Of a stretch of DNA of 64,000 bases, positions 1-8,404 are shown piece after piece. Within the stretch, counting starts at the first letter, position 1; every line of letters begins with the position of its first letter. This DNA comes from Chryseobacterium lathyri. Its GTDB lineage: Bacteria > Bacteroidota > Bacteroidia > Flavobacteriales > Weeksellaceae. The notes under the pieces were generated by a model. The model saw nothing but the letters and a program-made list of their open reading frames with translations, was not told the origin of the DNA and made no database searches. Location: positions 1,027,135-1,091,134 of the forward strand of contig NZ_JAUSSF010000002.1 in the NCBI RefSeq assembly GCF_030812195.1. Reading direction: 5' to 3'. The position numbers and the translations under genes are program-made.

Positions 1-2380
1 TCGCTACTCTTGTAGGCTCGTAATCTTCGTAGAATGCTTTCACTTCTTTGATTAAAAGATTCAGCTCGGAAAGGATCCATCTGTCGATTTCTGGACGGTT
101 TTCCACTTCTTTTTCCGTATAATTAAATCCATCCACATTGGCATACAATGCAAAGAATGAGTATGTATTATAAAGGGTCCCGAAGAACTTTCTTCTTACT
201 TCATCAATTCCTTCAATGTCAAACTTCAGATTTTCCCAAGGATTCGCATTCGAGATCATATACCATCTCGTGGCATCCGGACCGTATACGGAAAGTGTTT
301 CAAAAGGATCTACAGCATTTCCTAAGCGTTTTGACATTTTCTGGCCGTTTTTATCCAGAACAAGCCCGTTGCTCATTACATTTTTATAAGCAACAGAATC
401 AAAAACAGCAGTACCGATGGCATGAAGCGTATAGAACCATCCACGCGTCTGATCTACACCTTCTGCGATGAAATCAGCAGGGAATGCTTTATTGTTATCG
501 ATCATTTCTTTGTTCTCAAAAGGATAATGCAGCTGTGCATAAGGCATAGATCCTGAATCGAACCAAACATCGATAAGATCGCTCTCACGGTTCATTGCCT
601 TTCCTGAATCTGAAACCAGAACTACTTTGTCCACTACATTTTTATGAAGGTCAACCAGTTCATAATTCTGCTCAGACATATTTCCGATGATAAAGCCCTG
701 AAACGGATTTTCTTTCATCAATCCTGCAGCAACAGACTTTTCAATTTCATTGTATAATTCCTCCACAGATCCGATGATCTTTTCTTCTTTAAGATCTTCC
801 GTTCTCCAGATTGGCAACGGAATACCCCAGTATCTTGAACGGGATAAATTCCAGTCGTTTACATTTTCAAGCCAGTTGGCAAAACGTCCTTCTCCGGTAG
901 CTTTCGGTTTCCAGTTGATTTCCTTGTTTAAATTAACCAGTCTGTCTTTTACAGCCGTCATTTTCACAAACCATGAATCAAGCGGATAATACAATACCGG
1001 TTTGTCAGTTCTCCAGCAGTGTGGGTAACTGTGAACATATTTCTCTACTTTAAAAGCTTTGTTTTCCGTTTTCAGAACGATTGCCAGTTCTACGTCCCAG
1101 GATTTCTCAGGAGCAGTTCCGTCGTCATAATATTCGTTCTTGATATATTTTCCTGAAAATACGTCAGGTACATTTTCTCCTTTGATGAATTTACCCTGTA
1201 AGTCTACAAGAGGAACCAGGTTGTCATTTTCGTCTTTCACCAACATGGGTGGAATTCCGTTTTCTTTTCCAACTCTCGCATCATCGGCACCAAAAGTAGG
1301 CGCAATATGAACGATACCGGTACCGTCCTCAGTAGTTACGAAATCTCCGATGATCACTCTGAACGCTTTTTCAGGTGAATCATTGGGTGTAAACCAAGGA
1401 ATTAGCTGCTCGTATTGAGTTCCGGCCAATTTTTCTCCGGTGAATTCTTTTACGACTTTGAAAGGAATCACTTTGCTTTCTGCAGTATAGCCGGCAAAAT
1501 CCTCCTCTGTTCCTTCTGCATATTTCTTACCGAATACTTTAGGTAAAAGAACTCTTGATAAAACAATCGTTATCGGCTCAAATGTATATTGGTTGAATGT
1601 TTTAACCAAAACATACTCAATATCTCTCCCTACTGCAAGAGCGGTATTGGAAGGCAGCGTCCATGGAGTAGTCGTCCATGCTAAAACATGTACGTCACCT
1701 TCTATATCATTGAACAGTTCAGATGTTTCTTTTTTTGCTTTAAACTGAGCCACAACTGTAGTATCCGATACATCGCGATACGTTCCCGGCTGATTCAGTT
1801 CGTGGGAAGAAAGTCCTGTTCCTGCTTTCGGAGAATAAGGCTGGATCGTGTAGCCTTTGTACAATAATTCTTTATCATATAACTGCTTCAGTAACCACCA
1901 AACAGTCTCCATATATTTCGACTTATAGGTGATATAAGGATCCTCAAGGTCTACCCAGTATCCGATCTTTTCCGTAAGGTTGTTCCATACGTCTGTATAC
2001 CGCATTACTGCTTCACGGCAGGCTTTGTTATAATCTTCAATAGAGATTTTTTTGCCAATATCTTCTTTCGTAATTCCTAATTCCTTTTCTACGCCCAGCT
2101 CCACAGGAAGTCCATGTGTATCCCAGCCCGCTTTACGGAAAACCTGCTTTCCGTTCTGAGTCTGGAAACGACAAAAAATATCCTTTAATGCTCTGGCCAT
2201 AACGTGGTGAATTCCGGGCATACCGTTTGCTGAAGGCGGACCTTCATAAAAAACAAACTCGGCATTACCCTCGCGAATCTCAACACTTTTACTGAACGTT
2301 TTATTCTGTTTCCAAAATTCCGCTACATTCTCGGCTACGTCAATAAGGTTGAGGTTTTTGTATTCTTTAAATTGGCTCAT
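1..2380 (-). CDS. ileS: isoleucyl-tRNA synthetase, C-terminus cut off by window edge
   Basis: Charges tRNA-Ile with isoleucine in the cytoplasm. Reading leftward from the ATG at 2380 the frame stays open to base 1, giving about 793 residues. The usual length in this phylum is about 1130, so roughly the last third (anticodon-binding region) lies outside the window. The class I signature appears near the N-terminus as GMPGIHHVMAR (the HIGH equivalent), followed by GWDTHGLPVE. The second signature, KMSKR, is encoded at 326-340. The GIHH form of the first motif is typical of the eukaryote-like (type 2) IleRS found in Bacteroidota, which is often associated with mupirocin insensitivity; that phenotype is inference only. 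The gene has a candidate -7 box 37 bases upstream (2417-2424). Gaps in the opposite strand are not meaningful ORFs. Confidence 0.97.
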   Translation of the reverse strand, partial: MSQFKEYKNLNLIDVAENVAEFWKQNKTFSKSVEIREGNAEFVFYEGPPSANGMPGIHHVMARALKDIFCRFQTQNGKQVFRKAGWDTHGLPVELGVEKELGITKEDIGKKISIEDYNKACREAVMRYTDVWNNLTEKIGYWVDLEDPYITYKSKYMETVWWLLKQLYDKELLYKGYTIQPYSPKAGTGLSSHELNQPGTYRDVSDTTVVAQFKAKKETSELFNDIEGDVHVLAWTTTPWTLPSNTALAVGRDIEYVLVKTFNQYTFEPITIVLSRVLLPKVFGKKYAEGTEEDFAGYTAESKVIPFKVVKEFTGEKLAGTQYEQLIPWFTPNDSPEKAFRVIIGDFVTTEDGTGIVHIAPTFGADDARVGKENGIPPMLVKDENDNLVPLVDLQGKFIKGENVPDVFSGKYIKNEYYDDGTAPEKSWDVELAIVLKTENKAFKVEKYVHSYPHCWRTDKPVLYYPLDSWFVKMTAVKDRLVNLNKEINWKPKATGEGRFANWLENVNDWNLSRSRYWGIPLPIWRTEDLKEEKIIGSVEELYNEIEKSVAAGLMKENPFQGFIIGNMSEQNYELVDLHKNVVDKVVLVSDSGKAMNRESDLIDVWFDSGSMPYAQLHYPFENKEMIDNNKAFPADFIAEGVDQTRGWFYTLHAIGTAVFDSVAYKNVMSNGLVLDKNGQKMSKRLGNAVDPFETLSVYGPDATRWYMISNANPWENLKFDIEGIDEVRRKFFGTLYNTYSFFALYANVDGFNYTEKEVENRPEIDRWILSELNLLIKEVKAFYEDYEPTRVA

Positions 2381-2416
2381 TGTAAATATCTCAATATCGT
2401 TGATTAATTAAGTCTG

Positions 2417-2424
2417 CAAATTTA
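2417..2424 (-). promoter_or_regulatory. candidate -7 box of the ileS promoter
   Basis: Read on the minus strand this is TAAATTTG, an exact match to the Bacteroidota -7 consensus TAnnTTTG, 37 bases before the ileS ATG. No TTG-type -33 element is visible at 17-23 bases upstream. The sequence around it, TAAATTTGCAGACTT, recurs exactly in front of the leftward operon at 40278. Confidence 0.5.
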
Positions 2425-2517
2425 GTGATTTTTGTCGGTTTATAAGATATGTTTTATTTAGCTTATATCTATTAAAAAGTTCAATTTCAGAAATATAAAT
2501 GCAGGAGGAGGTAAAAA

Positions 2518-2538
2518 GTGAATAGTGAATGGTGAATA
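2518..2538. repeat. three tandem 7-base units
   Basis: GTGAATA, GTGAATG and GTGAATA follow each other directly in the gap between ileS and the M23 peptidase. This is a minor low-complexity repeat, probably noncoding. No function can be assigned. Confidence 0.6.
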
Positions 2539-2570
2539 GGTCAATTTTTTCTGTTGTTTTTATCAATAGG

Positions 2571-2620
2571 AGCGGGCTTTAGCCCGCTTAAAATATGATT
2601 CAATCCTCTGGCTTTAGCCA
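2571..2620. repeat. REP-like pair of palindromes in the ileS-M23 gap
   Basis: Two perfect hairpins share the core GGCTTTAGCC. One is AGCGGGCT-TT-AGCCCGCT at 2571-2588 (8-bp stem). The other is TGGCT-TT-AGCCA at 2609-2620 (5-bp stem). Neither is followed by a T-tract, so they do not look like terminators. Both are preceded by a CAAT-containing stretch (atcaatagg and gattcaatcct), suggesting two related units. Short palindromes of this type are usual substrates of REP-associated tyrosine transposases. No transposase lies in the window. The 315-base gap between 2381 and 2695 holds this pair, the 7-base tandem repeat and the ileS -7 box; otherwise I see only AT-rich sequence. Confidence 0.65.
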
Positions 2621-2695
2621 AAACTTAATTAAAATCTTGATCCATCATTATTTAAAATTTTGTAATTTTAAATAAACCTCAAATCCAATCGCTGC

Positions 2696-4384
2696 ATGAA
2701 AGCTATTTGTAAACTAGTATTCGCTATTTCTTTCCTAACCAGTATCATCATAGGTGCTCAAAATAATTATCCACAAAATTATTTTCGAAGCCCTCTGAAT
2801 ATCCCCATGCAGTTGGCCGCCAACTTTGGAGCAGTCCGGGCCAATCATTTTCACATGGGTTTGGATTTGCGGACCAATAGCCAGGAAAACCTGTCCGTTG
2901 TCGCTGCGGCAGATGGTTATGTAAGCCGAATAAAAGTAGAGAGGTATGGCTTCGGAAATGCCGTTTATATTACCCACCCGAATGGTTATACCACAGTGTA
3001 TGCCCATTTAAATAAATACTTTGATCAGCTGGATGAATATGTAAAAGAAATGCAGTATAAAGATGAAAAATGGGAACAGGACATCACGTTTTCTCCCGGA
3101 CAGTTTCCGGTAACCAAAGGACAGCTCATTGCTTTAAGCGGAAATACAGGAGGATCGGCAGGACCACATTTACATTTTGAAATCAGAGATACAAAAACGG
3201 AAGAATGTATCAATCCTTTGCTTTTCGGTTTTAAGATTCCGGATGGTATTTCACCTATTATGAGCGGACTTTATTGGTATGACAGGCGGTTCAGTGCTTA
3301 TGAGCCAGGCGCGAACGGAATTACGGTGAAAAAGGATGGGAGTAATTATACAACCGATGTCATTCAGGTAAATTCACCGGAAATCAGTTTTGCTATTAAA
3401 GCAGTGGACAAAGCCAATCAGGGATTTAATCTCGGGATTTATTATGCAGAATTACTGATGGATGGGCAGCGGGTCTATAATTTTTCCATTGATCAGGTGA
3501 GCTATGATGATACCCGATATCTAAATGGTTGTATAGATTATCCCAAGTTTACAAAAGATAAAATGAGCATTCAGCATTTATCTGAATTACGGGGAATGAA
3601 ACTTAAAAATTACAATTCATCCGGTAAAACAGGAATTATTCACCTTGAGGATGACAGTGTTCATAATATTGAAATTGTTTTAAAGGATGTTAGCGGAAAT
3701 ACCAGTAAGCTGATCACAAAAGTTCGTTATGCGAGAAATTCACAACAGGTTACTCCTTCAGGTAAATTGGTGAAACCGGATGAAGCAAAAACAATAAGTA
3801 CGGAAAATGCGGAAATTAGTTTTAGCAAAAATGCAGTTTATGATGCTGTGAATTTTCAAATGTCTGAAAAAGCAGGTACTCACGCAGATGCGGTTTCAAA
3901 TACTTTTGTGATGCACAGTTCATATATACCGGTTCATGATGATTATACTCTGAAAATAAAGCCCAACAGAAAATTGACGAATGAAGAAAAAGAAAAAACA
4001 GTTGTTCTGTTCGATTATGGAAGCGATACGGATGCTGTCAAAGGAAAGTGGAAAGGTGATAAAGTTGAAGCCAGGTTTAATAGGCTGGGCACGGCAATAC
4101 TCTTGTTAGATCACAGTTTACCATCTGTTTCTTCAGGTTGGAAAGAAGGAGCGCTTATAAAAACCAGTACTTTGCGATTGAATGGAAGAACTAAAACTGG
4201 CGATATCGTATCATTCCGTGCAGAACTGGATGGGAAATGGCTTCGATTTGCCCGTGTAAAAGATGATTTTATCTATATTTTTGATGAAAAGTGTCCCAAA
4301 GGTTCAGGTTTACATACTTTAAAAGTAACTACAGCCAATACGGCGGGGAATGCCAATACACAGACTTTTACCTTTCAAAGGTAA
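2696..4384 (+). CDS. exported M23-family peptidoglycan metallopeptidase
   Basis: Predicted periplasmic zinc endopeptidase that cuts peptide cross-links in peptidoglycan. The first 21 residues form a signal peptide ending IIIGAQ. The LytM/M23 core follows at residues 45-190, with the zinc ligands and catalytic residues visible: HxxxD at H53/D57, YAH at 102-104 and HLH at 158-160 (SAGPHLHFEIRD). The remaining 370 residues have no motif I recognise and look like beta-rich extension, which is common for the large M23 proteins of Flavobacteriia. An ATG opens the frame and no overlapping gene competes. It stands alone: ileS points away and the next gene begins 54 bases downstream. Family assignment is firm; the exact substrate is unknown. 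Confidence 0.92.
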   Translation: MKAICKLVFAISFLTSIIIGAQNNYPQNYFRSPLNIPMQLAANFGAVRANHFHMGLDLRTNSQENLSVVAAADGYVSRIKVERYGFGNAVYITHPNGYTTVYAHLNKYFDQLDEYVKEMQYKDEKWEQDITFSPGQFPVTKGQLIALSGNTGGSAGPHLHFEIRDTKTEECINPLLFGFKIPDGISPIMSGLYWYDRRFSAYEPGANGITVKKDGSNYTTDVIQVNSPEISFAIKAVDKANQGFNLGIYYAELLMDGQRVYNFSIDQVSYDDTRYLNGCIDYPKFTKDKMSIQHLSELRGMKLKNYNSSGKTGIIHLEDDSVHNIEIVLKDVSGNTSKLITKVRYARNSQQVTPSGKLVKPDEAKTISTENAEISFSKNAVYDAVNFQMSEKAGTHADAVSNTFVMHSSYIPVHDDYTLKIKPNRKLTNEEKEKTVVLFDYGSDTDAVKGKWKGDKVEARFNRLGTAILLLDHSLPSVSSGWKEGALIKTSTLRLNGRTKTGDIVSFRAELDGKWLRFARVKDDFIYIFDEKCPKGSGLHTLKVTTANTAGNANTQTFTFQR

Positions 4385-4432
4385 ATTATTACGGCTCCCA
4401 TTTTATTATTCAATCTTTTAATTTTAATTAAA

Positions 4433-4440
4433 TAAATTTG
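4433..4440 (+). promoter_or_regulatory. candidate -7 box overlapping the proposed start of the ligase gene
   Basis: TAAATTTG matches TAnnTTTG exactly, and its last three bases are the TTG that the longest reading of the next gene would use as start codon. No clear -33 TTG is seen at the right distance. If it is a real promoter, translation must begin further in, most likely at the TTG at 4459. Confidence 0.4.
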
Positions 4441-5751
4441 TTCCTTAAAATTAAATCATTGGAATTCTATCCGGACATCGAAAGATCAGACCTTAAGGAC
4501 ATTAAAAAATTTCAGGAGCATAAGCTTCAGGAACTTTTAGCCTATCTTCAAACCTATTCGCCTTTTTATCAGAAATTGTTTAAAGAGAACAGTATCAATA
4601 TCTCGGATATTCAGACATTAGAAGATCTGCAAAAAATTCCTACTACCACAAAGAATGACTTGCAGGAGCATAATCATGATTTTTTCTGTATTTCACCGGA
4701 CAGGATTGTGGATTACAGCACCACTTCGGGAACCTTAGGTGATCCGGTAACTTTCGGGCTGTCTGACAGTGATCTTGAAAGATTGGCCTACAATGAAGCT
4801 ATTTCTTTTGCCTGTGCCGGAATTCAGAAAGGAGATGTAGTACAGATGATAACCACGATCGACAAGAGATTTATGGCAGGCCTGGCCTATTTCTTAGGGT
4901 TAAGAAAAATGGGCGCCAGCGTTGTTCGAATGGGACCTGGTATTCCGGAGCTGCAGTGGGATTCTATTTTCAGATATAAGCCTAAATACCTGATCACAGT
5001 TCCGTCTTTTCTTTTAAAGATGATTGATTATGCAGAAAAACATGGATTGGACTATAAAAATTCAAGTGTTTACGGAGCGGTTTGTATCGGTGAAAGTATC
5101 AAAAATCAGGATTTCACAGACAATATTCTCTCGCAGAAGATTAAAGAAAAATGGAATATTAAATTATTCTCAACCTACGCTTCCACAGAAATGAGCACAG
5201 CCTTCACGGAATGCGAGTTCCAGATTGGAGGGCATCATCATCCTGAACTGATTATCACAGAAATTCTTGACGATAACGAAAATCCTGTTCAGGAAGGAGA
5301 GAACGGTGAACTGACGATCACCACTTTAGGTGTTGAGGCTGTTCCTTTGCTGCGTTTTAAAACCGGAGATATTGTAAAAGCGCATTACGAGCCGTGCAGC
5401 TGTGGAAGAAATACCATAAGGCTCGGTCCTGTTGTCGGAAGAAAACAGCAGATGATCAAGTACAAAGGAACAACATTGTATCCTCCTGCCATGAATGATA
5501 TTCTGAACGATTTCAATACTATTTTATGCTATCAGATTGTTATTCAGTCCAATGAAATTGGGTTGGATGAAATTATCATCAAGCTAAGTACAGAGCAGGA
5601 TCATGACAACTTCGTTAATGAAGTCCGTGATCATTTCCGGGCCAAACTAAGGGTGAGTCCTAAAATTGAAATCGTAGATTTTGATATTCTGTCCAAAACC
5701 GTTTTTAATCCGAGCAGCAGAAAACCAATCACATTTATAGATTTAAGATAA
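4438..5751 (+). CDS. phenylacetate-CoA ligase-like adenylating enzyme of the flexirubin locus
   Basis: Member of the ANL superfamily (PaaK-like, about 437 residues). These enzymes adenylate a carboxylic acid with ATP and pass it to CoA or to an ACP thiol. In sequence: the P-loop equivalent STTSGTLGDPV near residue 97, the YASTEMSTAFTE stretch near residue 247 (aromatic-acid site plus A5 motif), and the hinge region RLGPVVGRKQQMIKYKG near 327. A CSCGR pair at about 319-323 is also seen in PaaK-type enzymes. In aryl polyene clusters the corresponding gene (ApeH type) is thought to load the aromatic starter acid. With a tyrosine ammonia-lyase close by, p-coumarate is the likely substrate (inference). 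The start is uncertain because no ATG is available: TTG 4438 coincides with a -7 box, and TTG 4459 gives a more typical N-terminus. Confidence 0.85.
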   Translation: MFLKIKSLEFYPDIERSDLKDIKKFQEHKLQELLAYLQTYSPFYQKLFKENSINISDIQTLEDLQKIPTTTKNDLQEHNHDFFCISPDRIVDYSTTSGTLGDPVTFGLSDSDLERLAYNEAISFACAGIQKGDVVQMITTIDKRFMAGLAYFLGLRKMGASVVRMGPGIPELQWDSIFRYKPKYLITVPSFLLKMIDYAEKHGLDYKNSSVYGAVCIGESIKNQDFTDNILSQKIKEKWNIKLFSTYASTEMSTAFTECEFQIGGHHHPELIITEILDDNENPVQEGENGELTITTLGVEAVPLLRFKTGDIVKAHYEPCSCGRNTIRLGPVVGRKQQMIKYKGTTLYPPAMNDILNDFNTILCYQIVIQSNEIGLDEIIIKLSTEQDHDNFVNEVRDHFRAKLRVSPKIEIVDFDILSKTVFNPSSRKPITFIDLR

Positions 5752-5763
5752 AAAGACCAGAGG

Positions 5764-6366
5764 ATGAAAAAAATATTATTTCTTTTGTTAATTGCTCTTT
5801 CTGCCAGTGTTATGGCTCAAAGGGTAAGAGTAGTTTCCGGAGATTACAAGTTTCTGAAAGATCAAAAATTCATCAAAATAGTTTTCAAATTTGAAGGCGT
5901 TACTTTTGCGAAAAAGAAGATCAGTGAGGAACAGTATATCAAAGATAGGATGGAAGATATTGAGCAGACCAGTGGTAAAGAAGAGTCTGAAAAATGGAGA
6001 AAAGACTGGGAATATTCAAAAGAAAAAAGTTTTCCTGATAAATTTTTGGCTTCTTGGAATAAAAATATCGACATCAAGGCTGCTACCAATATTGATCAGA
6101 CAAAATATACCCTTATTGTAGAACCAATATGGATTTCCCAGGGATGGTTTGGCGGGGTTATCAATGAGCCTGCAAAATTGGATTCCAGAATGACTTTTGT
6201 AGAAACGAATAATCCTGATCATGTTTTACTGGTTGTTGAAGGAGTGGGAGCAACAGGTGATAATGGTATTGGAATTCCAAACCATAATGACAGGATTGCC
6301 GAATGCTATGCAAAAACTTCAAAAATGTTGGCTTTAAAGGCTAATCATTACAAAGAAAAAAAGTAA
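5764..6366 (+). CDS. exported protein of unknown function, paralogue 1
   Basis: A 200-residue protein with a clear signal peptide (MKKILFLLLIALSASVMAQ). I do not recognise a named family. It is a tandem paralogue of the next gene: same length, and the same landmarks in the same order. These are SGDxKFLK after the signal, a basic/acidic segment with ExxWxxxWExSKE, a TLIVxxxWIxxGWxxG stretch, then PAKxxxxxTFVET. It begins 12 bases after the ligase stop, so it is very likely co-transcribed. The conserved Trp residues and mixed strands suggest a compact periplasmic or surface domain. Function is unknown; a role in the flexirubin locus is only inferred from position. Confidence 0.8.
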   Translation: MKKILFLLLIALSASVMAQRVRVVSGDYKFLKDQKFIKIVFKFEGVTFAKKKISEEQYIKDRMEDIEQTSGKEESEKWRKDWEYSKEKSFPDKFLASWNKNIDIKAATNIDQTKYTLIVEPIWISQGWFGGVINEPAKLDSRMTFVETNNPDHVLLVVEGVGATGDNGIGIPNHNDRIAECYAKTSKMLALKANHYKEKK

Positions 6367-6416
6367 TAATTGATTGCTTTTTTATAATATATTTGAAACT
6401 TAAAAAATTATAAACT

Positions 6417-7019
6417 ATGAAAAAATCATTATTGCTGTTGCTTATCACAATTTCCACGCTTGCAATGGCTCAGAAATTTAAAATTCTAAGCGGAGATGCA
6501 AAATTTCTGAAAGGAACTGAAACTATAAATGTTGTTTTTGACTATTCCGAGATGAAATTACTGAAAGAAAATTATACCGAAGAAGAATACATTCCAAGAA
6601 GAATTGAAGAACTGAACAAAAAGACAGAAGGAAGCGGAGATATCTGGGAAAAGCAGTGGGAACGTAGTAAAGAAGAATTATGGAACCCGAAATTCATCAC
6701 CATATTCAATAAAGTTTTGGCAAAAGAAAATATTAGTACAAAACTTAAAGAAAATACTCAAAGTCTATATACATTAATTGTTAAAGTAAAATGGATTTAT
6801 CCGGGTTGGGATGCAGGAATTATGAAGCAGCCTGCAAAAGTGACCACGCAACTTACTTTTGTAGAAACAGATTCTAAAAAGGTGTTGTGCGATATTGAAA
6901 GTACAGATGCTCCTGGAGATCAGTGGGGAAGTAATTTTAATAACGAAACCAGAGTAGGAGAGGGTTTTGCTAAAACAGGCAAAACCCTTGCTCAGAGAAT
7001 CGAAAGAGATTTGAAATAA
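6417..7019 (+). CDS. exported protein of unknown function, paralogue 2
   Basis: A 200-residue secreted protein with signal peptide MKKSLLLLLITISTLAMAQ, homologous along its whole length to the preceding gene (see the shared landmarks there). The two differ most in the middle acidic helix-like region and at the C-terminus, so the duplication is not recent. It ends just before a strong terminator hairpin at 7027, which closes this short rightward unit. No enzymatic motif is visible and no function is proposed. Confidence 0.8.
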   Translation: MKKSLLLLLITISTLAMAQKFKILSGDAKFLKGTETINVVFDYSEMKLLKENYTEEEYIPRRIEELNKKTEGSGDIWEKQWERSKEELWNPKFITIFNKVLAKENISTKLKENTQSLYTLIVKVKWIYPGWDAGIMKQPAKVTTQLTFVETDSKKVLCDIESTDAPGDQWGSNFNNETRVGEGFAKTGKTLAQRIERDLK

Positions 7020-7026
7020 AAACAAA

Positions 7027-7058
7027 AGCGGTCTGAAAATTTTCTGACCGCTTTTTTT
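7027..7058. terminator. bidirectional terminator between converging genes
   Basis: AGCGGTC pairs with GACCGCT, and after one T-T mismatch GAAAA pairs with TTTTC. The stem is followed by seven T on the plus strand and flanked by AACAAA on the other side. It lies between the stop of the exported paralogue and the stop of the leftward halogenase-like gene, so it can serve both. Confidence 0.8.
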
Positions 7059-8307
7059 ATGGTTGTTCCTGCTGTTTCTCTGTTTTGATGAGGTTCGCAA
7101 GATTTTTAATAACCGTATCGTGCTTTTTTACAAAAGGATTGTCTTTATTCCAGACATAACCTGCTAAAACCGCACATATTTTCCTTTTTACATCTTCATT
7201 TTCAGGTCTGTGGAAAAATAGCTCCTGAAGATTCCCGGTATACCACTCCTTTACATAAGTTGTGAAAACATCTACACCATAAAGAATATAATCCGTGTAT
7301 TCTTTCTGCCAGTCGATTTTTTCACCGTTAAGCTGTCTTAAAGCTAATTTTGCAGCAAGCATTCCCGATTCTGTGGCAAATGCCATTCCCGAAGAGAAAA
7401 CAGGATCAAGAAACTCAGAAGCGTTTCCGGTCAGAGCATATCCGTCTCCGAACAATTGTTTTACCGAGCAGGAATAATCTTTCAGATGTCTTGGTTCAAA
7501 AATAAAATCTACATTGCCGAAACGTTTTACATAATAATCAGAAAGGGAAATAGCTTTCCTTAATGCTTCTGTTGTATTTTCATTTTCAGACAGTTTTTCA
7601 ATATATTCTGTAGGGCCTACAATGCCCACGCTTGTGTTTCCATTGGAAAAAGGAATTACCCAAAGCCATACTTCAGTTTCAATGATATCAAAAGAAATCA
7701 AAGTACCTTCCTCACCCTCCTCTCTGTTGGTATCTTCTACATGCGAGAAAATAGCAGAATGCGGAGAAAGTTTTGAAGGTTTTTCAAGATCAAGGAGCCT
7801 TGGCAGTACTCTCCCATATCCGCTTGAATCGATCACGAATTTAGCATGGATCTCTTTTGTCTCTCCGCCCTTGGTTTTTACAGTCGTGATAGAATCTGTG
7901 CCGTTGAATTGAATATCAGTGACTTCCGTCTCAAATTCCAGATCAATGCCTTTATTAATCACTTCCTGCGCAAGTGTATTATCAAAATCAGCTCTCGGAA
8001 CCTGCCAGGTCCAGTCCCAGCCCTCTCCAAACTTGTTGCTGAAATCAAAAATGCAGACTTCATCGCCCCGTAAAAAGCGCGCTCCCAGCTTTTTTTCAAA
8101 GCCCATTTTATCCAAAGCCGGAAAAAGTCCTGCCTCATCAAAATGATCCATTACCCTGGGAATTAAGCTTTCTCCAACGACCAGTCTGGGGAATTTTGCC
8201 TTCTCCACAACCTTAACGTTGATATTGTTTTTCTTTAAGTATGAAGAAGATACGCATCCCGAAGGTCCAGCACCGATTACAAGAACATCAACAAATTCTT
8301 TGCTCAT
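7057..8307 (-). CDS. flavin-dependent halogenase-like FAD oxidoreductase
   Basis: A 416-residue flavoprotein of the tryptophan-halogenase/PHBH superfamily. Visible features: the FAD-binding GAGPSG at 12-17; KFPRLVVGESL at 38-48, typical of halogenases acting on free or carrier-bound phenols and pyrroles; GFEKKLG at 69-75, placing K73 where the halogenase catalytic lysine sits; WLWVIP at 214-219, a perfect match to the diagnostic WxWxIP; and FLDPVFSSG at 299-307, matching FxxPxxSxG. All four halogenase signatures are therefore present, though the protein is short compared with tryptophan halogenases. It diverges from the tyrosine ammonia-lyase gene, within the pigment locus, so ring chlorination of flexirubin or its precursor is the leading idea. 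A hydroxylase or a dehydrogenase role is the alternative. It needs reduced FAD from a reductase not seen here. Confidence 0.82.
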   Translation of the reverse strand: MSKEFVDVLVIGAGPSGCVSSSYLKKNNINVKVVEKAKFPRLVVGESLIPRVMDHFDEAGLFPALDKMGFEKKLGARFLRGDEVCIFDFSNKFGEGWDWTWQVPRADFDNTLAQEVINKGIDLEFETEVTDIQFNGTDSITTVKTKGGETKEIHAKFVIDSSGYGRVLPRLLDLEKPSKLSPHSAIFSHVEDTNREEGEEGTLISFDIIETEVWLWVIPFSNGNTSVGIVGPTEYIEKLSENENTTEALRKAISLSDYYVKRFGNVDFIFEPRHLKDYSCSVKQLFGDGYALTGNASEFLDPVFSSGMAFATESGMLAAKLALRQLNGEKIDWQKEYTDYILYGVDVFTTYVKEWYTGNLQELFFHRPENEDVKRKICAVLAGYVWNKDNPFVKKHDTVIKNLANLIKTEKQQEQP

Positions 8308-8308
8308 C

Positions 8309-8343
8309 TTGATTTTTTATTTTAATAATAACTTCTATCTTTG
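8309..8343 (+). promoter_or_regulatory. candidate promoter of the TAL operon
   Basis: TATCTTTG at 8336-8343 is a strong -7 box. TTG at 8309-8311 could be its -33 element, at a slightly long spacing of 24. The TAL start codon lies 61 bases downstream of the -7 box. It interleaves with the leftward promoter at 8347-8380. Confidence 0.5.
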
Positions 8344-8346
8344 CCG

Positions 8347-8380
8347 CAAAATTAGTGACAATTAATTAATATTTTACAAA
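8347..8380 (-). promoter_or_regulatory. candidate promoter of the halogenase-like gene
   Basis: On the minus strand: TTTG at 8380-8377, 22 bases, then TAATTTTG at 8354-8347. Both elements match the Bacteroidota consensus and the gene's ATG is 39 bases further. Only three bases separate its -7 box from the -7 box of the rightward promoter. Confidence 0.55.
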
Positions 8381-8404
8381 ATTAGCAACTATTACTTTTA
8401 ATTG

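Noticed and set aside
750..989. Rightward frames inside the ileS region (also 148-471)
   Set aside because: They are antisense to a highly conserved tRNA synthetase, have no recognisable domain and no start context.
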